Assembly: GCA_035569495.1 (NCBI GenBank)
Contig: DATMMX010000031.1
Location: 61,500 to 125,499 of the forward strand
From: DASRDZ01 sp035569495
Lineage (GTDB): Bacteria; Chloroflexota; Dormibacteria; Aeolococcales; Aeolococcaceae
Direction of reading: 5' to 3'
DNA length: 64,000 nt
The notes under the pieces were generated by a model. It saw only the letters and a list, made by a program, of their open reading frames with translations, ran no database searches and was not told the DNA's origin. Made by a program: the position numbers and the translations under genes. Positions 29,913 to 39,336 of this stretch are shown here, in pieces (positions within the stretch are counted from its first letter, which is position 1; each line of letters opens with the position of its first letter).

Positions 29913-30911
29913 ATGCTCGGCAAGAAGCTGGCCATCGACATCGGCACGGCGACGCTGCGCATGCAGGTCAAGGGCGAGCAGCCGCTGTCCGCCGAGCCGT
30001 CGCTGGTGGCGGTGGAGGAGGGGAGTCTGCGGGTGGTCGCCGCGGGTGCGGCGGCGAGTGGCGCGGTCCGCGCCGGCATCGCCGCCGTGGCGCCGGTGCA
30101 CGACGGGGCCATCGGCGACATGGCCGCATACGAGGCGCTGCTGCAGCACGCGATCAACCGCGGCGTCGGCAGGCAGCGCATCTTCAAGCCCGACGTGATG
30201 CTGGCGGTGATGTCGGCGATGTCGGGGCACGACCGTCGCGCGCTGATGGAGATGGCGGTGCGCGTCGGCGCGCGCACCACGTACCTGATCGACGCGCCGC
30301 TCGCCGCCGCTTCCGGTGCGGGGCTGCCGATCACCACCGTGCACGGGCATCTGATTGTGGATGCGGGTGCGGGCAAGACGGACATCGCGGTGGTGTCGGT
30401 GGAGTCGCTGATCGTGGGGCGGTGCGTGCGGCGCGGGGGGCACCACCTCGACGCGGCGATCGCGCGGCACCTGGCGTCGGCGCACGGCCTGGGGATCGAC
30501 GGCGCGACCGCGGAGGACGTCAAGCTGGAGATCGCCGCCGCGGTGCCCCTCGCGGAGGAGCGGCGGCTGTTGGTGCCGGGCGTCGACGCGGCGGGCGGTG
30601 AGCGGGGGGAGGCGCGGGTCAGCTCGACGGAGATCGGCGAGGTGGTGCGCGCCGAGCTGCAGGACGTCGGTCAGGCGCTGCGCGAGGTGCTGGCGGAGAC
30701 GCCGGCGGCGCTGCTCGACGACATCCGCCACGACGGCGCGGTGCTGACCGGTGGGGCGGCGCGGCTGCGGGGGTTCGACCGGTGGGTGTCGGGGATCATC
30801 GGCGCGCCGGCGCGCGTCGCGGGGGAGCCGGATGGATGCGTGGTGCGGGGAGTTGCCACGGCGCTGGACAACCTCGACGTGATGCGCCGGAATTTTTTGT
30901 ATATAAGGTGA
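29913..30911 (+). CDS. Divergent MreB/Mbl-like actin-fold protein
   Basis: A 332-residue actin/Hsp70-fold ATPase of the MreB group, expected to guide wall synthesis under the membrane. Recognised blocks: IDIGTATL (phosphate 1), PVHDGAIGDMAAYEALL, VGARTTYLIDAPLAAASGAGLP, VDAGAGKTDIAVVS (phosphate 2; usual form DIGGGTT) and GATAEDVKLEIAAAVP. The changes in phosphate 2 and in the usual EP.AAA motif make it a divergent member that may bind nucleotide differently. It sits after murA like mbl in Bacillus. It begins 14 nt after the murA stop. Its TGA stop is the first codon of the hairpin repeat. Confidence 0.78.
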   Translation: MLGKKLAIDIGTATLRMQVKGEQPLSAEPSLVAVEEGSLRVVAAGAAASGAVRAGIAAVAPVHDGAIGDMAAYEALLQHAINRGVGRQRIFKPDVMLAVMSAMSGHDRRALMEMAVRVGARTTYLIDAPLAAASGAGLPITTVHGHLIVDAGAGKTDIAVVSVESLIVGRCVRRGGHHLDAAIARHLASAHGLGIDGATAEDVKLEIAAAVPLAEERRLLVPGVDAAGGERGEARVSSTEIGEVVRAELQDVGQALREVLAETPAALLDDIRHDGAVLTGGAARLRGFDRWVSGIIGAPARVAGEPDGCVVRGVATALDNLDVMRRNFLYIR

Positions 30912-31150
30912 ACGGCGCATCACCGTGCGCGTCAGCGTACGGGCATGCGCCGAGGGTGGGGTGGCGGCGCGCCAGCCGCCAGGGGCGGGATCTGCCCGCC
31001 CCTCGTGCGCCGCTGAGCCGCGCGAAGAGCAGGTGAACGGCGCATCACCGTGCGCGTCAGCGTACGGGCATGTGCCGAGGGTGGGGTGGCGGCGCGCCAG
31101 CCGCCAGGGGCGGGATCTGCCCGCCCCTCGTGCGCGGCTCAGCCGCGCCT
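30909..31150. repeat. Tandem hairpin repeat, copies B and C (124-bp period)
   Basis: Two nearly identical 124-bp units begin at 30909 and 31033, each with GTGAACGGCGCATCACCGTG at its left end. Each holds three inverted repeats. The main one has arms GGGGCGGG and CCCGCCCC around ATCTG (30982-31002 and 31106-31126). A second is GGCGGC/GCCGCC, and a third near the left end pairs with G-U wobble. The array exactly fills the gap between the convergent mreB-like and GT9 genes, whose stop codons both touch it, so it may act as a two-way terminator. A third copy is at 14102-14200. Confidence 0.85.
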
Positions 31151-32150
31151 AGAGAGCCGCCGCCTCAATTCCAGCCAGTACATCATCAACCCGAATCTGC
31201 CTGAGGCTCGGCGCCCCGCCGTCGACCGCCTGCACCACGCGGTGCTCCGGCCCGTACGGCGCCCGCACCGTCCCCGAGGTCGGCCCGAACAAGCCGACCG
31301 AGGGCGTCCCCACCGCCGCCGCGAGGTGCAGCAGCGGCGAATCCCCGCAGACCAGCAGGTCGCAGCGCTCCAGCACCGCCGCCACCTCCGGCAGCGAGGT
31401 GACCTCGCCGGCCAGGTCGAGCGTGTCCGACTCGACGTCCATCAGCATCGCGTCGACATACAGCCGGTCGTCGGCGGTGCCCAGCACCACCACCCCCGCC
31501 CCGTGGCGGCGGGTCAGCTCGTTGCAGAGGTGGGCGTAGCGCTCCGGCTCCCAGGCCAGGCTGCGCGACGCCACCAGCGGCACGGCGTCGGCGAACCCGT
31601 TGCCCGGCGCCACGGCGATCATCAGCCGGCCGTCCTCGAAGCCGCTGGCCAGCATGCGCTGCTCGGCGGCGATGCGCGCGCCATGGCCGGGGTCGTACTC
31701 GGCGCGGGTCGACGCCGCGGGCACGCCCAGGGCGGCGCCCAGTCGCAGCCAGAGCGCCGCGCGATTCTCGGTGCCCTCGCGGTCGACGTGGTCGGTGAGC
31801 ATCAGGGTGGCCACGCCGGAGGCGACCCCGGCGCGCCGCGGGATCCCCGTGAAGAACGCCAGCGTGGGCGCGGCGCCGCCGATGGCGCACACCGCCGCCG
31901 CGTGGAAGCGCCGCCGCCGCAGCGCCAGCCAGCCGCGCAGCAGCGACCCCGGGTTGACCCCGTCCGGCGCCAGCGCCTCCAGGCCCAGCGCCTCGACCAC
32001 GCCCGGCATCTGCGCGGCGATCGGCGCCGCCACCGGAGCGCAGGCGACGGTCACGCGCGCCGCCTCCAGCCCCGTCGCCAGGCTGCGCACCAGCGGCGAG
32101 GCCTGGAGCGTCTCGACCAGGCCGCCATCCACGATGACCAGCACGTTCAT
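31149..32150 (-). CDS. Glycosyltransferase family 9 (heptosyltransferase-like)
   Basis: A GT-B fold sugar transferase of family GT9. Seen: an N-terminal VLVIVDGGLVETLQASPLVRSLA block, the C-terminal donor-binding CDLLVCGDSPLLHLAAAVGTPSVGLFGPTSGT signature and a SLPEVAAVLERC segment. 333 residues with ATG at 32150; an in-frame GTG at 32159 would add three. On the minus strand a -10-like TACGGT lies 9 nt upstream of the ATG, again leaderless. It is the only minus-strand gene in the first 40 kb. Probable role in surface glycan synthesis; acceptor unknown. Confidence 0.82.
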   Translation of the reverse strand: MNVLVIVDGGLVETLQASPLVRSLATGLEAARVTVACAPVAAPIAAQMPGVVEALGLEALAPDGVNPGSLLRGWLALRRRRFHAAAVCAIGGAAPTLAFFTGIPRRAGVASGVATLMLTDHVDREGTENRAALWLRLGAALGVPAASTRAEYDPGHGARIAAEQRMLASGFEDGRLMIAVAPGNGFADAVPLVASRSLAWEPERYAHLCNELTRRHGAGVVVLGTADDRLYVDAMLMDVESDTLDLAGEVTSLPEVAAVLERCDLLVCGDSPLLHLAAAVGTPSVGLFGPTSGTVRAPYGPEHRVVQAVDGGAPSLRQIRVDDVLAGIEAAAL

Positions 32151-32212
32151 ACGCGACACACCGTAGCAGCCCGGTATCGGCCCGCTCGCCCGCCTTTTCT
32201 ATCGACCGCACA

Positions 32213-32218
32213 TATACT
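32213..32218 (+). promoter_or_regulatory. -10 box (TATACT) for leaderless argF
   Basis: TATACT, the closest match to TATAAT among these boxes, ends 9 nt before the ATG at 32228. No Shine-Dalgarno is visible. Confidence 0.5.
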
Positions 32219-32227
32219 CGGTTGAGC

Positions 32228-33198
<971 letters not shown>

Positions 33199-33202
<4 letters not shown>

Positions 33203-34062
33203 GCACCTTCGTCCACGACGCGCAGATCTTCTTCAGCAACGTGGGCTGGCGCGACGTGGTCGACGTCATCGTCGTCGCCTTTCTGCTCTACCAGCTGCTC
33301 AAGCTGATCCGCGGCACCCAGGCGGTGCAGCTCCTGCTCGGCGTCGGCGTGCTCTTCTTCCTCGGCTTCATCGCCTCGCAGCTCCACCTGCGCATGCTGG
33401 ATTTCCTGTTCACCAATGGCTCGCAGGCCATCCTGCTGGCCCTGATCGTTCTCTTCCAACCGGAATTGCGCCGCGCCCTGGACCAGGTGGGGCGGCTCAG
33501 CCGGGTGCGCGCGCTGGTCGGCCACCACGGCAGCCTGGAGATCGGCCGCGTCGTCGAGGAGGTGATCCGCGCCGCCACCACGTTGCAGGAGCGGCGCACC
33601 GGCGCGCTGATCGTCTTCGAGCGCGAGACCGGCCTGGAGAACGTGGCCATCACCGGCGTGCGCGTCAACGGCGACGTCACCGCGGAGATCCTGGTCACGC
33701 TGTTCTTCCCCAACTCGCCGTTGCACGACGGCGCCGCCATCGTTCGCGACACGCGGCTGGTCGCCGCCGGGTGCGTGCTGCCGCTGGCCGACGCCATCCC
33801 CGGCGTGGGGCGCATGGGCACCCGGCATCGCGCCGCGCTCGGCCTGACGCTGCAGAGCGACGCCGTGGTGCTGATCGTCTCCGAGGAGACCGGCCTGATC
33901 AGCGTGGCCCACCAGGGCAAGATCTACCGCGGTCTCGACCAGGCCAAGCTGAGCGAGATGCTGGCCAACCTGCTCGGCGCCGAGCCGGTGTCGGGCCGGG
34001 TGAGCATCCCGCGTCCCTTCCTGCGCACCGGCGCGCTGCGCAGCTTCACCCGGGGCCGCTGA
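33199..34062 (+). CDS. cdaA: Diadenylate cyclase CdaA
   Basis: A membrane enzyme that makes the second messenger c-di-AMP from two ATP. Three N-terminal membrane helices (residues ~20-95) precede the DAC domain. Catalytic motifs are intact: DGA at 177-179 (PLHDGAAI) and RHR at 209-211 (GTRHRAALG). 287 residues, normal. The gene is followed by the regulator cdaR, as in Firmicutes. Confidence 0.95.
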
Positions 34063-34067
34063 CGGCG

Positions 34068-35087
34068 ATGCGCCTGCCCGGCTTCCTGACCCGCAACCTG
34101 CGCCTCAAAGCGCTGGCCAGCGGCGTCGCCCTGGTCACCTGGGTCGGAGTGGTGTACGCCAGCAACCCGCCGGAGTCGCGCACCGTGGCGGTGCACGTCC
34201 CTCAGGACCCCGCCAGCCTGCCCGCCAAGTACCTGCTCGCCTCGACCATCCCCGACATCCAGGTGCGCATCAGCGGCACCCGCGACCACGTCACCGCCTT
34301 CGACCCCAACAGCCTGCGCGTCACCGTCGACTACCGGGTCATCAGCAAGACCGGGGTGCAGCAGGTGCCGCTGCACGTCGTCAACAACGACTCGACGGTG
34401 TCACTCGACCAGGTCCCCGCCACGGTCAGCGCCGACGTCGACGTGCGCGACTCGGTCAACGTGCCGGTCACCGTGGTGATGGACGCCACGCCGCCCACCG
34501 GCTATGTCGCCACCGTGCAGCCGGTGGTGCCCAACGCGGTCGCGGTGGTGGGCCCGCAGCGCGAATTGACCGGGCTGCGCGCCGAGGTGCACGTCAACCT
34601 GGCCAACCAGAAGACCAACCTCGAAGGCGAGTACCGCGCGGTGATCTTCGACCGCTTCGGGCGCAAGGCCAACGGCCTCGAGGTGCCCAACCCCACCGTG
34701 ACCATCACCATCACGGTGTCGTCGGTGACCACCTCGCGGTCGAGCGCGGTGGTGCCCAAGGTGTCGGGGACGCTGCCGGTGGGCCGCTACCTCTCGGCGA
34801 TCAGCTCGGTCCCGCTGACGGTGGTCCTCGACGGGCCCCAGGACCTGCTCAACGGGCTCGACTCGATCTCCACGGTGGCCATCCCGCTCAACGGCCTGAC
34901 CACCGGCGACCACGTCATCGCGGTCAAGCTGTCGACACCGGCGGGGGTCACCGCCAGCCCGGACACGGTCAGCGTCACCCTCACCGTGACCGCGCTGCCG
35001 ACCCCGTCGCCGAGCCCGACGCCGGCCCCCTCGGCGACCCCGCAGCCGACCCCCACGCCCACACCGGCGGCCAGCCCAACCCCGTAA
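34068..35087 (+). CDS. cdaR: CdaR (YbbR-like domain protein)
   Basis: Partner and regulator of CdaA at the membrane. One N-terminal helix (residues ~13-31) is followed by three to four YbbR domains, each with strands such as VQVRISG and ending near residue 305. The C-terminus is a Pro/Thr/Ser tail of about 30 residues, similar to the tail of the UPF0182 protein, suggesting a wall spacer. 339 residues. ATG 34068 lies 5 nt after cdaA; the frame is open upstream but without similarity. Confidence 0.88.
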   Translation: MRLPGFLTRNLRLKALASGVALVTWVGVVYASNPPESRTVAVHVPQDPASLPAKYLLASTIPDIQVRISGTRDHVTAFDPNSLRVTVDYRVISKTGVQQVPLHVVNNDSTVSLDQVPATVSADVDVRDSVNVPVTVVMDATPPTGYVATVQPVVPNAVAVVGPQRELTGLRAEVHVNLANQKTNLEGEYRAVIFDRFGRKANGLEVPNPTVTITITVSSVTTSRSSAVVPKVSGTLPVGRYLSAISSVPLTVVLDGPQDLLNGLDSISTVAIPLNGLTTGDHVIAVKLSTPAGVTASPDTVSVTLTVTALPTPSPSPTPAPSATPQPTPTPTPAASPTP

Positions 35088-35120
35088 CGCCCCCCGGCAC
35101 GGAGACGTTCCCCCAGTCAC

Positions 35121-36956
35121 ATGTGCGGAATCATCGGCTACACCGGACCGCGCCCCTGCGCGCCCGTCCTGCTGGAGAGCCTGCGCCGCCTCGAATATCG
35201 CGGCTACGACTCCGCAGGCATCGCCGTACTCGCCCACGACGGCCACTCCACGGTGGTCAAGAGCGAGCGCAAGGTCGAGGACCTGGCCCGGCGGCTGGAG
35301 CAGACCGGGATGCCCGACGGCAACCTCGGCATCGGCCACACCCGCTGGGCGACCCACGGCCGGCCCACGGTGGTGAACGCCCACCCCCACACCGACTGCA
35401 CCGGCCGCCTCCACCTCATCCACAACGGCATCATCGAGAACTACCGCGAGCTGCGCGCCGAACTCAGCGCCCGCGGCCACGAGTTCACCAGCGACACCGA
35501 CACCGAGGTGGTGCCGCACCTCATCGAGGAGCTCTACCGGGGCGACCTCGCCGCCGCCGTGCGCCAGACGCTGCGCCGCCTGCACGGCGCCTACGCGCTG
35601 GTGGTGTTCAGCGCCGACGAGCCCGACCTGCTGGTCGCCGCGCGGCTCAACGCGCCGCTGGTGGTCGGCCTGGGCCACGGCGAGTCCTTCGTCAGCAGCG
35701 ACATCACCGCGCTGGTGCCCTACACCAAGCGCATCCTCATCCTCGGCGAGGGCGAGGTGGCCGCGGCGCGTCCCCACGGCGTCACCGTGACCACCCTGCT
35801 CGGCGAGGCGGTCGAGGGCCGCGTGATCACCGTCGACTGGGACGCGGAGCAGGCGCAGAAGGGCGGCTTCCCGCACTTCATGCTCAAGGAGATCCACGAG
35901 CAGCCCGAGGCGCTGCGCCAGTGCCTGCTGGGGCGCATCGACGACAGCGGCACCGTGTCGCTGCCCGACCTGGGTCTCGACGACGCGGCCCTGGCGCGCT
36001 TCCGCGCCGTCACCGTCGTCGCGTGTGGCACCGCGTGGATCGCAGGCCTGGTCACCAAGTACCTGATCGAAGAGCTGGCCCGCGTGCGCGTCGACGTCGA
36101 GCCGGCGAGCGAGTTCCGCTACCGCGATCCCCTGGTCGGCGACAACACGCTGGTGCTGGCCATCTCGCAGTCGGGCGAGACGGCCGACACGCTGGCCGCG
36201 GTGCGCGAGGCGAAGCGCCGTGGCGCCACGGTGGTCGCGGTGACCAACGTGGTCGGCAGCGCGCTGGCCATGGAGGCCGACGGCGTGCTCTACATGCAGG
36301 CAGGACCGGAGATCGGCGTCGCCGCCACCAAGACGTTCGTCACCCAGATGGCCTGCGGCCTGCTGCTGGCGCTGCGCCTCGGCGACGCGCGCGGCGAGCT
36401 CGACATCGACGAGCACCACCGCATCACCGAGGAGCTGCGGCGCGTCCCCGAGCTGATCGAGTCGGCGCTGGCCGACGAGGCGCACATCGCCGAGATGGCG
36501 CAGCGCTATGCACACGCGCGCAATGCGATGTTCATCGGGCGCGGGATCAACTTCCCGATCGCCCTGGAGGGCGCGCTGAAGCTCAAGGAGGTCAGCTACG
36601 TGCACGCCGAGGGGTACGCCGCCGGCGAGCTGAAGCACGGGCCGATCGCCCTGCTCGACCCCGAGGTGCCGGTGGTGGCCATCGCCACGGTGGCGCGCAC
36701 CCTGCCCAAGACGGTGAGCAACATCCAGGAGGTGCGCGCCCGCGAGGCGCCGGTGATCGCTGTGGTCAGCGATGGCCACAACCCGTTCGACGCCGACCTG
36801 GCCCGCGACGTGCTCACCGTTCCCGAGTGCGACGAGATGGTCTCGCCGCTGGTCAACGTGGTGCCGCTGCAGCTCTTCGCGTACCACGTCGCCGTGCAGC
36901 GCGGCTGCGACGTGGACCAGCCGCGCAACCTGGCCAAGTCCGTCACGGTGGAATGA
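35121..36956 (+). CDS. glmS: Glutamine-fructose-6-phosphate aminotransferase
   Basis: Makes glucosamine 6-phosphate from fructose 6-phosphate and glutamine, feeding UDP-GlcNAc for murA and the WecA-like enzyme. The N-terminal class II amidotransferase begins MCGIIGY with nucleophile Cys2. Two SIS domains follow, with SQSGETADTLAAVREAK and a second site around EGALKLKEVSYVHAEGY. 611 residues. In Firmicutes glmM usually lies between cdaR and glmS; here it is absent. No glmS ribozyme was recognised in the 33-nt gap. The stop overlaps the next gene as ATGA. Confidence 0.96.
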   Translation: MCGIIGYTGPRPCAPVLLESLRRLEYRGYDSAGIAVLAHDGHSTVVKSERKVEDLARRLEQTGMPDGNLGIGHTRWATHGRPTVVNAHPHTDCTGRLHLIHNGIIENYRELRAELSARGHEFTSDTDTEVVPHLIEELYRGDLAAAVRQTLRRLHGAYALVVFSADEPDLLVAARLNAPLVVGLGHGESFVSSDITALVPYTKRILILGEGEVAAARPHGVTVTTLLGEAVEGRVITVDWDAEQAQKGGFPHFMLKEIHEQPEALRQCLLGRIDDSGTVSLPDLGLDDAALARFRAVTVVACGTAWIAGLVTKYLIEELARVRVDVEPASEFRYRDPLVGDNTLVLAISQSGETADTLAAVREAKRRGATVVAVTNVVGSALAMEADGVLYMQAGPEIGVAATKTFVTQMACGLLLALRLGDARGELDIDEHHRITEELRRVPELIESALADEAHIAEMAQRYAHARNAMFIGRGINFPIALEGALKLKEVSYVHAEGYAAGELKHGPIALLDPEVPVVAIATVARTLPKTVSNIQEVRAREAPVIAVVSDGHNPFDADLARDVLTVPECDEMVSPLVNVVPLQLFAYHVAVQRGCDVDQPRNLAKSVTVE

Positions 36957-38221
36957 CTCCGGCGCCGCTGCAGGCCGCCATCGGCGTCGACGTGGCGACC
37001 GTGTCGCGCATCGTCGCCGTCGCCGAGCGGCGCGCCAAGTTCATGCGGCGCATCTACACCGAGCGCGAGCGCATCCGCTGCGAGGGACATCCCGAGCGGC
37101 TGGCGACGCGCTGGGCGGCCAAGGAGGCGGTCAAGAAGCTGCTCGGCTCGCTGGGCGAGTACCCGCTGCCGCTGTACAAGGAGATCGAGGTCGTCAACCG
37201 CCGCGGCGGCGCGCCGACGGCGCTGGTGCGCGGCGTCGACCGCGGCATCGCCCTGACGCTGAGCCACGAGCGCAACCTCGCCGTCGCCGTCGCGGTGCTG
37301 GTGCCGCCGGCCGACCCGCTTGCGCAGCCGCTGTCGGCCCCGCTTCTTGGCGACGTGACGCTGCCGCCGCGTCCCGCCGAGGGGCACAAGGGGACGTTCG
37401 GCACCGTGGTCGTCGTCGCCGGTGCGTATGGATTCACCGGCGCCGCGTATCTGTGTTCGATGGGCGCGGCGCGCGGCGGGGCGGGGCTGATCCGCGTGTG
37501 CGTCCCGCAGGCGATCTACACCGTTCTGGCCACCAAGTGCGTCGAGGTGATGGCCCATCCGCTGCCCGATGGCGGCCGCGGGGCCTTCGGTGACGACTCC
37601 CTCGCCGAGCTGCGCACCCAGCACATGCCACACGCCGACGCCCTGGTGATCGGCCCCGGCCTCGGCCAGCGCGACGAAACCCAGCATGCCATTGCATCGC
37701 TGCTGCACACGCTGACGCGCCCGGCAGTTGTGGACGCGGATGGCCTGAACATCGCGGCGTTGCAGAAGGTCGACTGGCGGCGCAGTGGGCAGCCGATCGT
37801 GGTGACGCCGCATCCCGCCGAGATGAGCCGCCTTGCGGGCACCGATACCGCCGCGGTGCAGGCGGACCGGGAGGGCACCGCGCGCCGCTACGCGCAGGAG
37901 CACGGCGTCGTCGTGGTGCTCAAGGGCGCCCGGACCGTGGTCGCCGCGCCCGACGGTCGCCTCCACACCGACAACCACCCGGGCATCGTCGCCCTGGCCA
38001 GCGGCGGCACCGGCGACGTGCTCGCCGGGCTGACCGGCTCCTTCCTCGCCGCCCACGCCGACCCCTTCGACGCCGCCGTCGCCGCCGTCACCGTGCACGC
38101 CGAGGCGGGCGCCGCGGTGGAGCGCGAGCGCGGCCGCGCCGGGTCGCTGGCCTCCGACGTGCTCGACGCCCTTCCCGCCGCCCAGGAGCGCGTCCGCCGC
38201 GCGGTCGAGAGGCGGGGGTGA
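36953..38221 (+). CDS. Fusion of holo-ACP synthase and ADP-dependent NAD(P)H-hydrate dehydratase
   Basis: A single 422-residue frame with two enzyme domains. Residues ~8-115 are AcpS, which attaches phosphopantetheine to acyl carrier protein: IGVDVATV with Asp13 and WAAKEAVKKLLG with Glu58, both metal or catalytic residues present. Residues ~140-415 are the CARKD/NnrD dehydratase that repairs damaged NAD(P)H: GTVVVVAGAYGFTGAAYL, DALVIGPGLG, VVDADGLN, TPHPAEMSRL and LASGGTGDVLAGL with Asp355. The usual NnrE epimerase domain is missing. No stop or frameshift separates the domains. It starts on ATGA with glmS and ends on GTGA with alr. Confidence 0.88.
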   Translation: MTPAPLQAAIGVDVATVSRIVAVAERRAKFMRRIYTERERIRCEGHPERLATRWAAKEAVKKLLGSLGEYPLPLYKEIEVVNRRGGAPTALVRGVDRGIALTLSHERNLAVAVAVLVPPADPLAQPLSAPLLGDVTLPPRPAEGHKGTFGTVVVVAGAYGFTGAAYLCSMGAARGGAGLIRVCVPQAIYTVLATKCVEVMAHPLPDGGRGAFGDDSLAELRTQHMPHADALVIGPGLGQRDETQHAIASLLHTLTRPAVVDADGLNIAALQKVDWRRSGQPIVVTPHPAEMSRLAGTDTAAVQADREGTARRYAQEHGVVVVLKGARTVVAAPDGRLHTDNHPGIVALASGGTGDVLAGLTGSFLAAHADPFDAAVAAVTVHAEAGAAVERERGRAGSLASDVLDALPAAQERVRRAVERRG

Positions 38222-39336
38222 CCCTTCCCGCCGACGTCCACCCGATGAAGTGGGCGGAGGTGAGCCTCGCCACCCTGCGCCGCAACGCCGCCGCCTTTGG
38301 CGCCGCGATGGGGGAGGGGGTCGAGCTGATGGCCATGGTCAAGGCCGGCGCCTATGGCCATGGCGGCCCACCGGCGGCGCGCGCCCTGCTCGACGGGGGC
38401 GCCACCTGGCTCGGCGTCGCCCTGCCCGGCGAGGCGCTGGAGCTGCACCGCGCCGGCATCGCAGCGCCGATCCTGGTGGTCGGCTGGTCGCCTCCCGACA
38501 CCCACCAGGCCCTGGTCGAGGCGGGCATCGACGTCACCGTCGCCGATCCGGCGGGCGTGCCGGCCGTGGTCGCCGCCGCGCGCCGCGCCGGGCAGCGGGC
38601 GCGCGTCCAGCTCAAGGTGGAGACCGGCATGCACCGCCAGGGCATCGACCCGGGCGATCTGCCCGGCGTCCTCGCCGCCGCCGCGGCCGCGGCGCAGCAC
38701 CTGCACATCACCGGCGTCTTCACCCACATGGCCGACGCCGACGGCGACGACCCCGGCCACACCGAGCGCCAGCACGACCGCTTCCTGCCCGCCGTGGCGG
38801 CGGTGGCCGAGCTCGCCTCCGACGCGCTGGTCCACTGCGCCAACAGCGCCGCCGCGCTGCGCTTCCCGCACATGCGCCACCACCTGGTCCGCCCGGGCAT
38901 CGCCCTCTACGGCTACCTGCCGCCCAACTGCCCGCCGCTCGCCGTCGCGCCGGCGATGAGCGTGCGCGCCCTGGTCACCCACGTGCAGACCGTCCCCGCC
39001 GGCGAGTCGGTGGGCTACAACTGCACCTGGACCGCCGCCCGGGACACCCGCGTCGCCACCGTCGCCGCGGGCTACGCGGACGGGGTGCACCGCGCCCAGT
39101 CGGGTCGGGGCAGCGTGGTGCTCGCCGGGCGCCGCTGCCCCATCCTGGGGCGGGTGAGCATGGACCAGGTCAGCGTCGACGTCTCGGCGGCCGAGGGTGT
39201 CGCGCCGGGCGACGTCGCCACCCTGGTCGGGCCCGAGCTGCCCGCCGGCGAGGTCGGCGCCGTCGAGGGGACGGTGAGCTACGAGGTGCTCTGTGCGGTG
39301 TCGGCCCGCGTGCCCCGCCGTTTCCTCGACCCATGA
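38218..39336 (+). CDS. alr: Alanine racemase
   Basis: A PLP enzyme that makes D-alanine for peptidoglycan. The PLP lysine is Lys42 in AMVKAGAYGHG, where the usual Asn is Gly. KVETGMHRQG and the catalytic Tyr region (ESVGYNCTW) are present, as are the late LGRVSMDQVSVDV and SYEVLCAVSARVPR blocks. 372 residues. GTG start overlapping the AcpS-NnrD stop. The order acpS-nnr-alr is like that in Bacillus. Confidence 0.94.
   Translation: MTLPADVHPMKWAEVSLATLRRNAAAFGAAMGEGVELMAMVKAGAYGHGGPPAARALLDGGATWLGVALPGEALELHRAGIAAPILVVGWSPPDTHQALVEAGIDVTVADPAGVPAVVAAARRAGQRARVQLKVETGMHRQGIDPGDLPGVLAAAAAAAQHLHITGVFTHMADADGDDPGHTERQHDRFLPAVAAVAELASDALVHCANSAAALRFPHMRHHLVRPGIALYGYLPPNCPPLAVAPAMSVRALVTHVQTVPAGESVGYNCTWTAARDTRVATVAAGYADGVHRAQSGRGSVVLAGRRCPILGRVSMDQVSVDVSAAEGVAPGDVATLVGPELPAGEVGAVEGTVSYEVLCAVSARVPRRFLDP

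Noticed and set aside
35088..35120. Possible glmS ribozyme before glmS
   Set aside because: The gap is only 33 nt and no ribozyme core motifs are visible.
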